Positions 29,130 to 38,053 are shown, counted from the first letter of the stretch. The stretch: 64,000 nucleotides of DNA from Sphingomonas sp. OK281 (GCF_900115295.1 NZ_FOVZ01000002.1:1054001-1118000); one strand, 5' to 3'. The notes: generated by a model from the letters alone, not told the origin. A program made the numbers and translations.

Positions 29130-29245
29130 TCTTCCCCCCTCCCTGGAAGGGAGGGGCTGGGGGTGGGTCGCTATCGAGGGAAAGTCGCGTTCGCCAAGCG
29201 GCCGACCCACCCCCAACCCCTCCCTTTCAGGGAGGGGAGCAAGAG
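29130..29245. repeat. Inverted repeat in the lysR-pirin promoter gap
   Basis: CCCCTCCCTGGAAGGGAGGG, followed by GCTGGGGGTGGGTCG (about 29135-29170), is mirrored by CGACCCACCCCCAACCCCTC and CCTTTCAGGGAGGGG (about 29203-29240). The pair spans the divergent promoter gap, leaving about 95 bp for the pirin promoter. Confidence 0.75.
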
Positions 29246-29340
29246 CGCGTACATTACCCACCGAAACGATCGGTTTCCAGCGTTTCTATTTACGACGTAA
29301 TCGCAGCGCCTATCTTGGGGTCAACCAGTGGAGACCTATC

Positions 29341-30060
29341 ATGACGACCACGACCCTTTCCAAAGTCGAACGCCGCCCCTTCGAGAGCCTCGGCCATGCC
29401 AATCATGGCTGGCTCAATGCGCGGCATCATTTCTCGTTCGCGAACTATTACGATCGGGCCCGGATGGGCTGGGGCGCTATCCGCGTCTGGAACGACGATC
29501 AGATCGCCGCGAACTCGGGCTTCCCGCCGCATGCGCACAGCGACATGGAGATCATCACCTATGTCCGCAGCGGGGCGATCACGCATGAGGATTCGCTCGG
29601 CAACAAGGGCCGTACCGAGGCCGGTGACGTCCAGGTGATGAGCGCGGGTACCGGCGTGCGGCATGCCGAGTATAATCTCGAGCCGGAGACGACGACGATC
29701 TTCCAGATCTGGATCGAGCCCTCGCGGAAAGGTGGCTCGCCGAGCTGGGGTGCCAAGCCGTTTCCGAAAGGCGAGCGCTCTGGGCAGTTCGTGACGCTGG
29801 CCAGCGGGTTCGACGGTGACGGCGATGCGCTGCCGATCCGGGCGAATGCGCGGGTGCTGGCGGCGACGCTGAAGGCTGGCGACAGCGTCGACTATGCGGT
29901 CGGCGAAGGGCGCCACGTGTATCTGGTGCCGGCGACCGGAGCGATCACGATTGGCGACGACGTTTTTGCCGCACGCGACGGAGCGGCGCTGACGGGCGGC
30001 CAGACGGTGACGATCACGGCTCAAGAGGACGCCGAGATCGTTCTGGTGGACTCGGAGTAA
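29341..30060 (+). CDS. Pirin family protein (YhhW-like)
   Basis: Pirins are bicupin metal proteins; YhhW-type members show quercetinase activity in vitro. The 239-residue product has the metal-ligand motif PPHAHSDMEIITYV, then THEDSLGN and MSAGTGVRHAEYN, and a degenerate C-terminal cupin. The ATG at 29341 was chosen because the protein then starts MTTTTLSKVERRPFESL in line with the family. It precedes wrbA on the same strand, separated by repeats. Confidence 0.9.
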   Translation: MTTTTLSKVERRPFESLGHANHGWLNARHHFSFANYYDRARMGWGAIRVWNDDQIAANSGFPPHAHSDMEIITYVRSGAITHEDSLGNKGRTEAGDVQVMSAGTGVRHAEYNLEPETTTIFQIWIEPSRKGGSPSWGAKPFPKGERSGQFVTLASGFDGDGDALPIRANARVLAATLKAGDSVDYAVGEGRHVYLVPATGAITIGDDVFAARDGAALTGGQTVTITAQEDAEIVLVDSE

Positions 30061-30069
30061 GCTTCTTTC

Positions 30070-30255
30070 CCCTCCCGCAAGCGGGAGGGGGCAGGGGGTG
30101 GGCTCGCGCTCACCTCCGCCGTGACCATCGTTGAAGATACGCGCTTCGATCCGGCGCGCTTGCCGAAGCCGGGTGCCCACCCCCCAGCCCCCTCCCGCAA
30201 GCGGGAGGGGGAGCCTAGAAGAAACGCCCCCTCCCGCTCGCGGGAGGGGGAGCCA
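30070..30255. repeat. Three copies of a short palindromic repeat
   Basis: The hairpin CCCTCCCGCAAGCGGGAGGG occurs at about 30070-30090 and 30190-30210, and a third variant, CCCTCCCGCTCGCGGGAGGG, at about 30230-30250. The first and second sit in opposite context (GGGGGTGGGC versus CCCACCCCCC), as in REP pairs. Confidence 0.8.
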
Positions 30256-30263
30256 AGAAGGAA

Positions 30264-30872
30264 ATGCCCATGACCAAGGTTCTCGTGCTCTATTACTCGT
30301 CCTACGGTCATATCGAGCAGATGGCGGACGCCGTGGCCGAAGGCGCGCGCGCCGGTGGGGCCGAGGTGGACATCCGCCGCGTCACCGAAACCGCCCCGCA
30401 GGCGGTGATCGAGGCCGCGCACTTCAAGACCGACACCGCGCATGCCGAGATCGAGGGCCCCGCCGCGCTCGAGCAGTATGACGCGATCATCGTCGGTGCG
30501 CCGACCCGCTTCGGCCGGATGCCCGCGCAGATGGCGCAGTTCTGGGATACGACCGGCGGCCAGTGGTTCTCGGGCGCGCTGATCGGCAAGGTCGGCGGTG
30601 CGTTCACTTCGACCGCGAGCCAGCATGGCGGCCAGGAAACGACGTTGTTCTCGATCATCACCAACCTGATCCATCACGGCATGACGATCGTCGGGCTCGA
30701 CTATGGCTTCCAGGCGCAGATGGGCGTCGACGTGGTCAAGGGCGGCTCGCCTTACGGCGCGACGACGATCTCGGACGGCGACGGCAGCCGGATGCCGAGC
30801 AAGGAAGAACTCGATGGCGCGCGCTACCAGGGCAAGCGGATCGCCGAGACGGCGGCCAAGCTGAAGGGCTGA
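30264..30872 (+). CDS. wrbA: NAD(P)H:quinone oxidoreductase WrbA
   Basis: WrbA is a tetrameric FMN enzyme that reduces quinones by two electrons and limits redox cycling. The 202-residue product has the FMN phosphate loop [20 protein letters not shown], the [22 protein letters not shown] loop (shown here in two parts: [10 protein letters not shown] and [12 protein letters not shown]), and the [12 protein letters not shown] and HHGMTIVG segments. The ATG at 30270 is an equally good start. Confidence 0.95.
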   Translation: MPMTKVLVLYYSSYGHIEQMADAVAEGARAGGAEVDIRRVTETAPQAVIEAAHFKTDTAHAEIEGPAALEQYDAIIVGAPTRFGRMPAQMAQFWDTTGGQWFSGALIGKVGGAFTSTASQHGGQETTLFSIITNLIHHGMTIVGLDYGFQAQMGVDVVKGGSPYGATTISDGDGSRMPSKEELDGARYQGKRIAETAAKLKG

Positions 30873-30926
30873 GCCGCGAAGGATCGCCGGGATCGACGTG
30901 CAGGTGTCGGTCCCGGCGATGGCCAA

Positions 30927-32012
30927 TTACTGCGCGGCGTGGAGCGTGATCCGGGTCAGTTCTGATGGCCTGCCGAGCCGCAGCGCGAAGCCTGGCCACA
31001 GGGCCGTGCCGTTGCTGACGTACAGCGTCATGCCGTCGACCGCATAGCGCCCCGAGACGAACCCGCCATTGGCCGGCGCGACCAGCCGGTCCATTCCGGC
31101 GATCATGCCGCCATGCGTATGCCCCGACAATTGCAGCGCGACGCCGTGCGCGGCCGCCTGTCGCGCCTGCCTCGGCTGATGATCGAGCAGCACGATCGGC
31201 ACGTCGGGAGGTGCGCCGGCAAGCGCGGCGGTCAGGTCCGGTCCCGGCTGGCCCGCGCCCGGTGCCGACAGGTCGGTGACACCGGCGAGCACCAGCCGGC
31301 CATCGCCGCGCGCCAGCACGGCGTGCGCGTTCGGCAACATCTTGAAGCCCAGCTCGGAGAGATGGCGCATCCAGGCCGGATATTCGAAGAAATATTCGTG
31401 GTTGCCGGGGATGGCATAGAGCCCGTCGGGCGCGTGCAGATCGCGTAAAGGTGCGACGTCGCGGCGGCGCATCGCGACCGAGCCGTCGATGAAGTCGCCG
31501 GTGACGACGATCAGGTCGGCGCCCGCCGCATTGGCGCGCTCGACCAGCTGGCGAGTCCAGCGCTCGGGAAACAACCGGCTGATGTGCAGGTCGGTCAATT
31601 GCAGGATTCGATAGCCCTCGAACTGCGGCGGCAGGCCGTCGATCGCGACCGCGACGTCCTCGATCGGCGGCACGCGCACCGCGTTGCCGACGCCGATCGC
31701 GGCCAGCACCGCGGCCACGCCGCCGATCGCATAGCGGACGCCGTCGGGAACGCCCCCGCCAGCGGTCCTGCGCACGAGCATCGTCGCCAGTGTTCCGACG
31801 TCCAGCAGTATCTGCAGGACGGCCAGCAACACGATCGCGCCGAACGCCCAGTTGAACGCGACGACGACCGCGCGCGGAAACTCAGGCGCGAATATCGAGC
31901 CCGACGACAGGCGACTCCAGAAATGGAACTGCGATGCCGCGAGCAGCGCGAGGCCGACGCAGACCTTGATCCAGAACGGCAGCGACAGCGGCGAAAGCCA
32001 GCGCGCGATCAC
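30927..32012 (-). CDS. Membrane-anchored metallophosphoesterase (YkuE-like)
   Basis: This is a calcineurin-like phosphoesterase with an N-terminal membrane part. The 361-residue product has helices at about 15-30, 45-70 and 90-110, then the two-metal motifs QLTDLHISRLFP, VVTGDFIDGSV, IPGNHEYFFE and LSGHTHGGMIAG. Extracytoplasmic or membrane-face placement is inferred. The only standard start is GTG at 32012. The frame stays open 27 more codons upstream, and that stretch (FRRRPTIFNLIFATPCLIV) looks coding, so a CTG start near 32089 is possible. Confidence 0.88.
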   Translation of the reverse strand: MIARWLSPLSLPFWIKVCVGLALLAASQFHFWSRLSSGSIFAPEFPRAVVVAFNWAFGAIVLLAVLQILLDVGTLATMLVRRTAGGGVPDGVRYAIGGVAAVLAAIGVGNAVRVPPIEDVAVAIDGLPPQFEGYRILQLTDLHISRLFPERWTRQLVERANAAGADLIVVTGDFIDGSVAMRRRDVAPLRDLHAPDGLYAIPGNHEYFFEYPAWMRHLSELGFKMLPNAHAVLARGDGRLVLAGVTDLSAPGAGQPGPDLTAALAGAPPDVPIVLLDHQPRQARQAAAHGVALQLSGHTHGGMIAGMDRLVAPANGGFVSGRYAVDGMTLYVSNGTALWPGFALRLGRPSELTRITLHAAQ

Positions 32013-32309
32013 GATCAGGCAGGGCGTCGCGAAGATGAGGTTGAATATCGTCGGTCTCCGGCGGAACTGCGGCAGGGAAAGCCCGACCGGCAGCCCTCAT
32101 ACCGGGCCGTGTCGTCGCGCGACAGGCCTGGATCGCGCTGGGGTCACCGACGTACGACCGCATGCAATTGACGCGCGACGGTTACGACATCGGGCCCAGA
32201 CACAACAAAGGGAGCCGGAGCCCCCTTTGGAACGCTGCTGCGTTCATTCGGTCGGTATCGCGTGCGTCTTGGGAACGAGGGCACGACACCGGACGAATTC
32301 GATGTGCTC

Positions 32310-32549
32310 CTAGTTGCTGTCGGCGTCGTCGTCCTTGTCGGCGACGATGTAGATGCCGAGACCGACGGCGACAGCCGCCAGGATGAACACGATGACGCCG
32401 CCGCCGCGACGACCGGCGAGGTCGCTGCTGCTGGTCGTGGGTGCGCCTGCGCGTACCGACATCGTCGTTGCCGCAGAGGTGGGAGCAGCGGCCACGGGGG
32501 CTGCTACGAGGGCCGTGGCGGCCAGTGCCGCAAGATACTTAGAGTTCAT
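32310..32549 (-). CDS. Small exported membrane protein, 79 aa
   Basis: The product has a Sec signal (MNSKYLAALAATALVAAPVA, cleavage near AAA), a Ser/Thr-rich linker, an Arg/Gly spot (AGRRGGG), one membrane helix (VIVFILAAVAVGLGIYIVA) and an acidic tail (DKDDDADSN). It stands alone. Function is unknown. Confidence 0.7.
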   Translation of the reverse strand: MNSKYLAALAATALVAAPVAAAPTSAATTMSVRAGAPTTSSSDLAGRRGGGVIVFILAAVAVGLGIYIVADKDDDADSN

Positions 32550-32747
32550 GGACTACCTTCCAATTGTTCAGCGTCATGATACTGAAAATGAACGGTATTT
32601 CATGTTGGAATCTGCACTAGTGCGCCAGTATTTTGCACCAGTCGCCAGCGTCAGCATGCTGCGTTCGGTCAGGCGCTGACCCGTCGTTCGCGCAACCACG
32701 CCAGTCTTCGAGGCAGACTACATCTGCAGTGTGCGAAGATGAAAGCT

Positions 32748-32792
32748 TGGTGCACCCGACTGGATTCGAACCAGTGGCCTCTGCCTTCGGAG
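32748..32792 (-). tRNA. 3' fragment of tRNA-Arg (anticodon CCG): probable attachment site
   Basis: Read on the minus strand, this stretch is the 3' half of a tRNA: anticodon loop CTCCGAA, half of its stem, a perfect T-arm (ACTGG, TTCGAAT, CCAGT), the acceptor 3' strand CGGGTGC, and ACCA. The bases further 5' give neither a D-arm nor an acceptor 5' strand, so the gene is incomplete. A 3' tRNA fragment 140 bp before an integrase fits one end of an integrated element, with the complete gene expected at the far end. Confidence 0.75.
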
Positions 32793-32930
32793 TGCAGAGA
32801 AACGGGTGTTTTTGGGATTTCCTGAAACTGCTAAGTCACTATAAGATATTGATTTTCACTCCCGCATGGTCCACCAGTTTCCCACTATGTTTTCCGTACT
32901 TTTTCCGTACGGAATTAGCGGGAGGCCGGC

Positions 32931-34091
32931 ATGGCGCTGGACTTGAGCAAAGTGAAAGAGCGGGAGGCGCTTCGCAGCAAGCGCGAGCCGTACTGGCAGA
33001 GGATCCGGCCAGGCTGCTTCCTCGGTTATCGACCCGCGGCGCGAGAAGGGGCGGGGACCTGGATCGCTCGTGCTTATGATGAGGACCAACGCTGCTATCG
33101 CTTGAAGGCCCTCGGCGACTTCGGCGCGCTACCAGGCCGTGAGCGGTTTGCCGACGCCAAGAGGGAGGCGGAGGCCTTCGCCGCATTGATAGAAGCGGGG
33201 GGGCATATTGAGGAAAAGCTTGAAACGGTAGAGCAAGCGTGTCGCCGCTATGCAGAGTCGCATCCCGACGCGGCAGGCCGCTTCAGGCGGCATATCTATT
33301 CCGATCCCGTTGCTAAAATAAAACTGGCTAGGCTTCGGCGGCATCATTTGCGCGGATGGCGCAAGCGCCTGGAAGAAAAGCCGGCGTTGGTCTCTCGGAG
33401 CAAAAAGGGGCCGCAGGTTACCCGAGATCGCGCGCTCTCCTCAATTAACCGGGACATGGCGATGTTCCGCGCGGCGTTAAATAAGGTACTCGCGCCCGGC
33501 ACGCCTAATACCGAAGCTGCGTGGCAAGAAGCACTGAAGGCTATCCGAAATGCTGACCGGCAACGGACGCTCTTTCTGGATCGCGACCAGCGGCGCGCGC
33601 TCCTGAGACACGTTGCCCCGGAGGCCGAACCCTTCGTGCGGGCGCTTTGCCTGCTGCCGCTTCGGCCGGGGGCCGTAGCCAGCCTGATCGCCGGCAATTT
33701 CGACATGCGGACATCGGAGCTGACCATCGGCAAGGACAAGAGTGGCAAGCCTCGTCGGATCCTTATACCAACCGCTGCCGCCATGTTTTTTGCCGTGCAG
33801 GCAAAGGGAAAACTCCCCGATGCTCCGTTATTGGCGCGTTCCAACGGCGAGCCGTGGGACAAGGAATCGTGGAAGAGGCCAATTGCTGAAGCGGTCCTTG
33901 CTGCCAAGTTGCCATCCGGAACGACCGCTTACACGCTTCGGCATAGTACGATCACCGATCTCGTGAATGGCGGCTTGCCGCTGCTTGCCGTGGCACAGAT
34001 CAGCGACACGAGCGCGGAAATGATCGAAAGGCATTACGGCCATCTTGGTCGGCATGCGGCCGCGGAGGCGTTATCCGGTCTTGCTTTATGA
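32931..34091 (+). CDS. Tyrosine site-specific integrase
   Basis: This is a phage/island-type integrase. The 386-residue product has a basic N-terminal arm-binding region, a core-binding domain (SSINRDMAMFRAALNKVLAP) and a catalytic domain. Catalytic residues are visible: Arg in LLPLRPGAVASL (about 245), Lys in DKSGKPRRILIP, His/Arg in YTLRHSTITDLV (about 337) and the Tyr nucleophile in MIERHYGHLGR (about 369). All look intact. Its position beside a tRNA-Arg fragment suggests tRNA-targeted integration. Confidence 0.92.
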   Translation: MALDLSKVKEREALRSKREPYWQRIRPGCFLGYRPAAREGAGTWIARAYDEDQRCYRLKALGDFGALPGRERFADAKREAEAFAALIEAGGHIEEKLETVEQACRRYAESHPDAAGRFRRHIYSDPVAKIKLARLRRHHLRGWRKRLEEKPALVSRSKKGPQVTRDRALSSINRDMAMFRAALNKVLAPGTPNTEAAWQEALKAIRNADRQRTLFLDRDQRRALLRHVAPEAEPFVRALCLLPLRPGAVASLIAGNFDMRTSELTIGKDKSGKPRRILIPTAAAMFFAVQAKGKLPDAPLLARSNGEPWDKESWKRPIAEAVLAAKLPSGTTAYTLRHSTITDLVNGGLPLLAVAQISDTSAEMIERHYGHLGRHAAAEALSGLAL

Positions 34092-34258
34092 AGGCGCCAA
34101 GGACCAACAAGTAGTTACTGCGCCTTCGGCCGATCGTCCAGGAGGTCTACCCTGCTGGTCTTACCGCAGACCTAGGGTCTCATTTTGCTCTCACCCGGAA
34201 CCGATCCTTTTCGCTTGCACCGTTTGCCGGACCTAGGCATTGGATGCCCTCCCGAGAG

Positions 34259-34334
34259 GGGCGATTAGCTCAGTTGGTAGAGCGTCTCGTTTACACCGAG
34301 AATGTCGGCGGTTCGAGCCCGTCATCGCCCACCA
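34259..34334 (+). tRNA. tRNA-Val (anticodon TAC)
   Basis: This is a complete 76-base cloverleaf. The acceptor GGGCGAT pairs with ATCGCCC. The D-arm is GCTCAGTTGGTAGAGC, the anticodon stem TCTCG/CGAGA encloses loop TTTACAC (anticodon TAC), the variable loop is ATGTC, the T-arm is GGCGG-TTCGAGC-CCGTC, and encoded ACCA ends the gene. Confidence 0.95.
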
Positions 34335-34394
34335 ATATCCCAGCGATGTTAATGGTGTGCGGACGAACAGAGTTTGCGGCTACATCTGATGGCC

Positions 34395-34778
34395 CGCTTT
34401 CGGCAGCGATCCGGTTAACCGTTGCCTGATCCCTTTGGCCGAATTGTGCGAATGGGCACCTGAACCTGCCAATCTTGACGGCGGCAAGAAGCCGATCAAG
34501 GGAGAAATGTGGTTTGCGGTTTCCGACCAGCCAGTCTTCGCGATCGCTGGCTGCTGACGGCAGGTTGATCAGCAGCGCTATTTCGCAATGGTTACAGGCG
34601 ACGCGAATTCGTGGGGGCGCCGATACATCCCAAAGCAATGATTACGATCCTGCGTCCTGATGATCAGACTCGCTGGTTGACAGGCAGCTACGATGACGTA
34701 CTCGCACTTCGACGGCCATACCCGGCCGAACAGATGACAGTGCGAGACCCGGTATTCCCGACGCGCGGACGCGCGTGA
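34395..34778 (+). pseudogene. SRAP (YedK/HMCES-type) peptidase remnant
   Basis: SRAP proteins crosslink to abasic sites in single-stranded DNA through an N-terminal Cys2. The remnant reads NRCLIPLAELCEW, then MWFAVSDQPVFAIAG, then an in-frame TGA at 34555 where homologues have Trp of a WR pair. RYFAMVTGDANS follows in the same frame. After a one-base frameshift come APIHPKAM, RWLTGSYDDVLAL and RRPYPAEQM. The IHPKAM and RCLIP blocks are hallmark SRAP motifs. The N-terminal part with Cys2 is absent. The remnant starts just after tRNA-Val. Confidence 0.8.
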
Positions 34779-35045
34779 TCTATCGATGACGATCCTTACC
34801 TAAGCCCTGTGCTGGAGGGAGAGCCAAGTGCATCAAGCGCTGCGGAGACAAGCGCCGCGACCACTGTCCATCCAAGCCCATCAGCCTCTGCAAGCGCATC
34901 TTCGAGATGCTCGCGAAGCCGTTGATCGGGTTTGAGCTCGCGTTGTGGCACCGCTGCAGCCTTGAAAGGTCGACGGGTCTATGGTCGGTTCGGCGGGGAC
35001 GATGTGATGATTCTCCCATCAGGTCAATTGTCGTGGAGATCCTAG
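34779..35045. other. Gene-poor spacer
   Basis: No convincing reading frame was seen on either strand. The 79-codon minus frame at 34780-35019 shows no recognisable domain. Confidence 0.5.
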
Positions 35046-35300
35046 CGTCGGCACGACCCGAAGCCAGCGTTTGGCCAGTGGCTTGTGACGCAAAAAGACC
35101 GAAGTGACCTGGTTGGACAGCTCGCAGTGAGTGCGCTTGCCGACCGTCGCTTCCCTCGAAACGGAGACTCGGAAGTGGTGCGTAATCATCTCAGCGCCAT
35201 GCAGGCTGAGGGCAACATGGTCGCCGCGGTGGACGATGCCGAGTCGGACTGGTTGTCAGCGCGATGCAGGACGCGTGGGAAGAGGCTTCGCGCTGATGGC
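35046..35300 (+). pseudogene. YozE/SAM-like small protein remnant
   Basis: The frame reads KPAFGQWLVTQKDRSDLVGQ, LAVSALADRRFPRNGDSEVV, then AMQAEGNMVAAVDDAESDWL. This matches the pattern of short YozE/SAM-like proteins, which are about 75 residues. A TAG lies 6 codons before KPAF and no ATG or GTG precedes it, so the start appears lost. The frame also runs past the expected end. Family naming rests on remembered pattern. Confidence 0.5.
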
Positions 35301-35460
35301 GGATCATGGCCAGATGGGCGCCTTCGAGATCGTAGCATCTGGTTTGCAGAGCAAACCGCCAAAACAGCCCGAGCAGTACCGACAGGGGGAGTGTTTAGCC
35401 GATTGTCTGTACACCGTGACCGACGTTAGCCGGACGAAGCGCTGATACGGCGGTCGCTCG

Positions 35461-35888
35461 ATGATCGTGCCCGCGCTCGCATCAGCGCCGCCGTTCTGCT
35501 GCATAGTAAACCGTGTCCATGACGGTAATGGGCCGCTGTGGTGCTCAAACGGCATCAGGGTTCGCATCGCTGGCGTCCAGGCACCCGACTTTAAACGTAT
35601 CGCCTTGTCGTGCTGCGGATCCGCGGCGCAACAACTACCGGTGCGACGATGCTGCGGCCAAACGCAGCCAGCAGATCGTCGAAGGTCTCGTGCCGCACAC
35701 GACGCTGCGCTGCGAACCTGCCGGCGAGAGTTACAGTCGCATCGTTGCCCGGTGCATATTGCCCGACGGTCGGTATTGTCTTGTGCGGTGATCGCGTCCG
35801 GCGCGTCCGGCGCGGCCGTCCGGTGAGATCGGTATTGGCGGCAGTATCGGATGGGGGAGTGCCGTTACCTTCACTTCCGTCATAGCCT
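35461..35888 (+). pseudogene. SNase-like (thermonuclease) family remnant
   Basis: Segments of a secreted SNase-like protein can be followed through three frame segments: NRVHDGNGPLWCSNGIRVRI with AGVQAPDF in frame 1, CDDAAAKRSQQIVEGLV and LRCEPAGESYSRIVARCILP in frame 2, then LSCAVIASGASGAAVR back in frame 1. There a TGA replaces the Trp expected before DRYW. At least two frameshifts and one nonsense change make it non-functional. Confidence 0.7.
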
Positions 35889-35946
35889 AATACTGATCGG
35901 TTGGCGCATGTGCGGTCGCCAAATGTGTAGCCGTCATACCCCAGCT

Positions 35947-36375
35947 TCAATGGCGCCTATGTTGTCTATGCTGCTCGCTGCACATGCGATCGGGAGGGGC
36001 CCACATAACGCTAGAGCAGGTCACTCGTAACGGCACGATGGGCAGGCGGCGCCAGCGTTCGCGCCGTCGTGAGGGACAATGTCCGGCCCAGGCGCCTGAA
36101 CCGCGCTTGTACAGGACGTAGTGACGGCCGTTTAGAGAAAGTTCACCGTCGACGCGCTTGGCCACCGACGCGAGGCCAGCGCTTATCGTGCGTTCAAATC
36201 CCCGGAGGAAATGATCTGGCAATCCAAGGCGTATTCCAAAGCACTGCGCGCAAGCGTCGATAGCGCGCGGATCTGCGCCTTCGATATCAGCAAGTTGCCC
36301 TGTTAGTACCGTCAGGGAATGCCCGCGATCCATCCACTTGGCGTGCTTTTCATCGGTACGCCACAGTAACGACAC
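35947..36375 (-). CDS. Hypothetical protein of doubtful status, 142 aa
   Basis: An open frame with some coding character (HSLTVLTGQLADIEGADPRA, RVDGELSLNGRHYVLYKRGS). No domain is recognised, and the C-terminal part is Arg-rich and irregular. It lies in a decayed region, so it may itself be a fragment. Confidence 0.3.
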   Translation of the reverse strand: MSLLWRTDEKHAKWMDRGHSLTVLTGQLADIEGADPRAIDACAQCFGIRLGLPDHFLRGFERTISAGLASVAKRVDGELSLNGRHYVLYKRGSGAWAGHCPSRRRERWRRLPIVPLRVTCSSVMWAPPDRMCSEQHRQHRRH

Positions 36376-36448
36376 ACACTTGTATCACCGCCCGACCCAT
36401 GGAATACGGTACGACTCCGGGATCGTCGGTGCATACCAAATATGCATT

Positions 36449-36835
36449 TCATTCGGCCAAACATTTGCTTGAACATTCGGATCTCCTATTTGACGGAGCG
36501 TGCCGCACCTTGCTTTCGCGTTCTACTAAATTTCCCGTCACGAAGTCTCGAAAATGAACATTATCACGACTGGGATCGCCACGGCTATGGTAGGGATTAA
36601 CGCGTAATTGCGACAGCCCTAATCCGAACTTTTGGTTCCCGCGAGCCGTACCACTCGGGTGAGCGGTTTTACGTTTGGGGGAAACATCACCGTCGCGAAA
36701 CGCGCGCCACCTGTTGATGCGGTGATCTCGTATCATCGACGTCCCGCAGCTTGAACACTCCGACCGCCAGTCGGTAGTATCATGCCAGACTTTCGTCTTT
36801 CGTCGATGATGACCGATTAACGAACAAAGCAACAT
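36449..36835 (-). CDS. Small Cys-pair protein with zinc-ribbon-like start
   Basis: The first ~45 residues (MLLCSLIGHHRRKTKVWHDT, then CSSCGTSMIRDHRINRWRAF) resemble short proteins with a CxLxGH start and a CxxC pair that could bind zinc. The remaining 80 residues are unrelated-looking and may follow a lost stop. It overlaps the next upstream minus-strand frame by 56 bp. Function is unknown. Confidence 0.45.
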   Translation of the reverse strand: MLLCSLIGHHRRKTKVWHDTTDWRSECSSCGTSMIRDHRINRWRAFRDGDVSPKRKTAHPSGTARGNQKFGLGLSQLRVNPYHSRGDPSRDNVHFRDFVTGNLVERESKVRHAPSNRRSECSSKCLAE

Positions 36836-37067
36836 CGCAACCTGTCACGTCTCCGTCTTGAGCCCTTGTGTACGTAAGCTTCTTTTGCCGATTGACGCGT
36901 CCGAGCCACAGCGACGCCCACCAGATTCCTGCTTCGCGTTTACGACGCTGACGGCGCCGTTCCGACCTTTGTCGACGCGCACGAGACTGCAGGATCGAAC
37001 GGGTGCCGATCAACCCCGCTGCTACAGCCGCAACGATCGCAAGTGGTTCCAACATGTAACGCTCCAT
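36780..37067 (-). CDS. Small membrane protein, hypothetical, 95 aa
   Basis: One N-terminal membrane helix (LEPLAIVAAVAAGLIGTR) is followed by a strongly basic segment (SRARRQRSERRRQRRKREAG) and a less convincing tail. It is upstream of, and overlaps, the Cys-pair gene on the same strand. No family is recognised. Confidence 0.4.
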   Translation of the reverse strand: MERYMLEPLAIVAAVAAGLIGTRSILQSRARRQRSERRRQRRKREAGIWWASLWLGRVNRQKKLTYTRAQDGDVTGCDVALFVNRSSSTKDESLA

Positions 37068-37275
37068 ACCGGTCGGCGCAGATCGCTATAAACGTCGCAC
37101 CGGGGCCGGCGAGGGTTGCTTCCTTACATCTGTGCCAAATGAGGATTAGTGGATGCAGCAGCAGCAGCGTTGCGCCGGCCGCGGCTGGAGGAGCTTGCTC
37201 GCCTCACCTCGCTAGGGTCAGGACCGATTGGTCTGAAAGGCTCGATCTGGCTCAGGCTCTGTGAGGAGACCGAGT

Positions 37276-38053
37276 ATGAGCGACCTGTACTGGCTTACCC
37301 ACGAGTAGATGGCGCGGCTCGAGCCGTAATTTCCCAAGAGCCACGGCAAGCAACGGGTTGATGACCGGCGGGTGTTAAGCTGCATCGTCTGCGTCAACCG
37401 CAACGGGCTGCGCTGGTGCGATGCCCCTCGGGAGTATGGTCCACACAAGACGCTGTACAACCGGTGAAGCGATGGGGCGAAAGGGGCGTATTCCTCCGCA
37501 TGATGGAGGGATTGGCCGCCGCGAGCGCCATGCCCAAGACAATCATGATCGACGCTACTTACTTGAAAGCACACCGCACGGCATCGAGCCTGCGGGTTAA
37601 AAAGGGGGCCTTGGGCGTCTCATCGGGCGCACCAAAGGCGGTATGAACACCAAGGCTTTCCTGAGCTTGTCGAAGGGCTGCTCACCGTCACCGATGCAGA
37701 AGGTAGACCGCTCAGCTACTTCATGACCGCTGGGCAGGTCAGCGACTATGCCGGCGCTGCCACGCTGCTTGAGGATCTACCCAAGGCGCAGTGGGTGCTG
37801 GGCGACCCCGGCGATGATGCAGACTGTACCGGGTCGCTCTTCCGGCAAAGGGCATAACGCCCAGCATTCCGCGCCGAAGATCCCGGATCATCCCCGTCAA
37901 ATACGATAAGCTCTGCTACCGAAGCCGGCGCCGTATCGAGATGGTGATCGAAAACTTGAAGAACTGGCGCCGCGTCTCCACTCGCTACGATTGATACCCG
38001 ACCGCTTTATTCTCCGCTGTGGCCTCGCCGCCGCCGCCATATTCTGGCTCTGA
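37276..38053 (+). mobile_element. IS5-family transposase pseudogene
   Basis: Read across frames, the sequence is an IS5/IS1031-type transposase: MSDLYWLTHE at the start, then NRNGLRWCDAPREYGPHKTL, KTIMIDATYLKAHRTASSLR, TAGQVSDYAGAATLLEDLPK and IPVKYDKLCYRSRRRIE. TAG and TAA stops lie early in the first frame, a TGA follows LYNR, and at least two frameshifts occur in the middle and C-terminal part (GDPGDDADCT where homologues have GDRGYDADW). It is non-functional. Clear terminal inverted repeats were not identified. Confidence 0.85.

Noticed and set aside
30070-30255. A CRISPR array from regularly repeated palindromes
   Set aside because: There are only three copies with irregular spacing and no cas genes; these are REP-type hairpins.
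32163-32309. A rho-independent terminator at CAAAGGG...CCCTTTG near 32208-32232
   Set aside because: The stem is only 7 bp with a mismatched interior and no T-run, so it is too weak to list.
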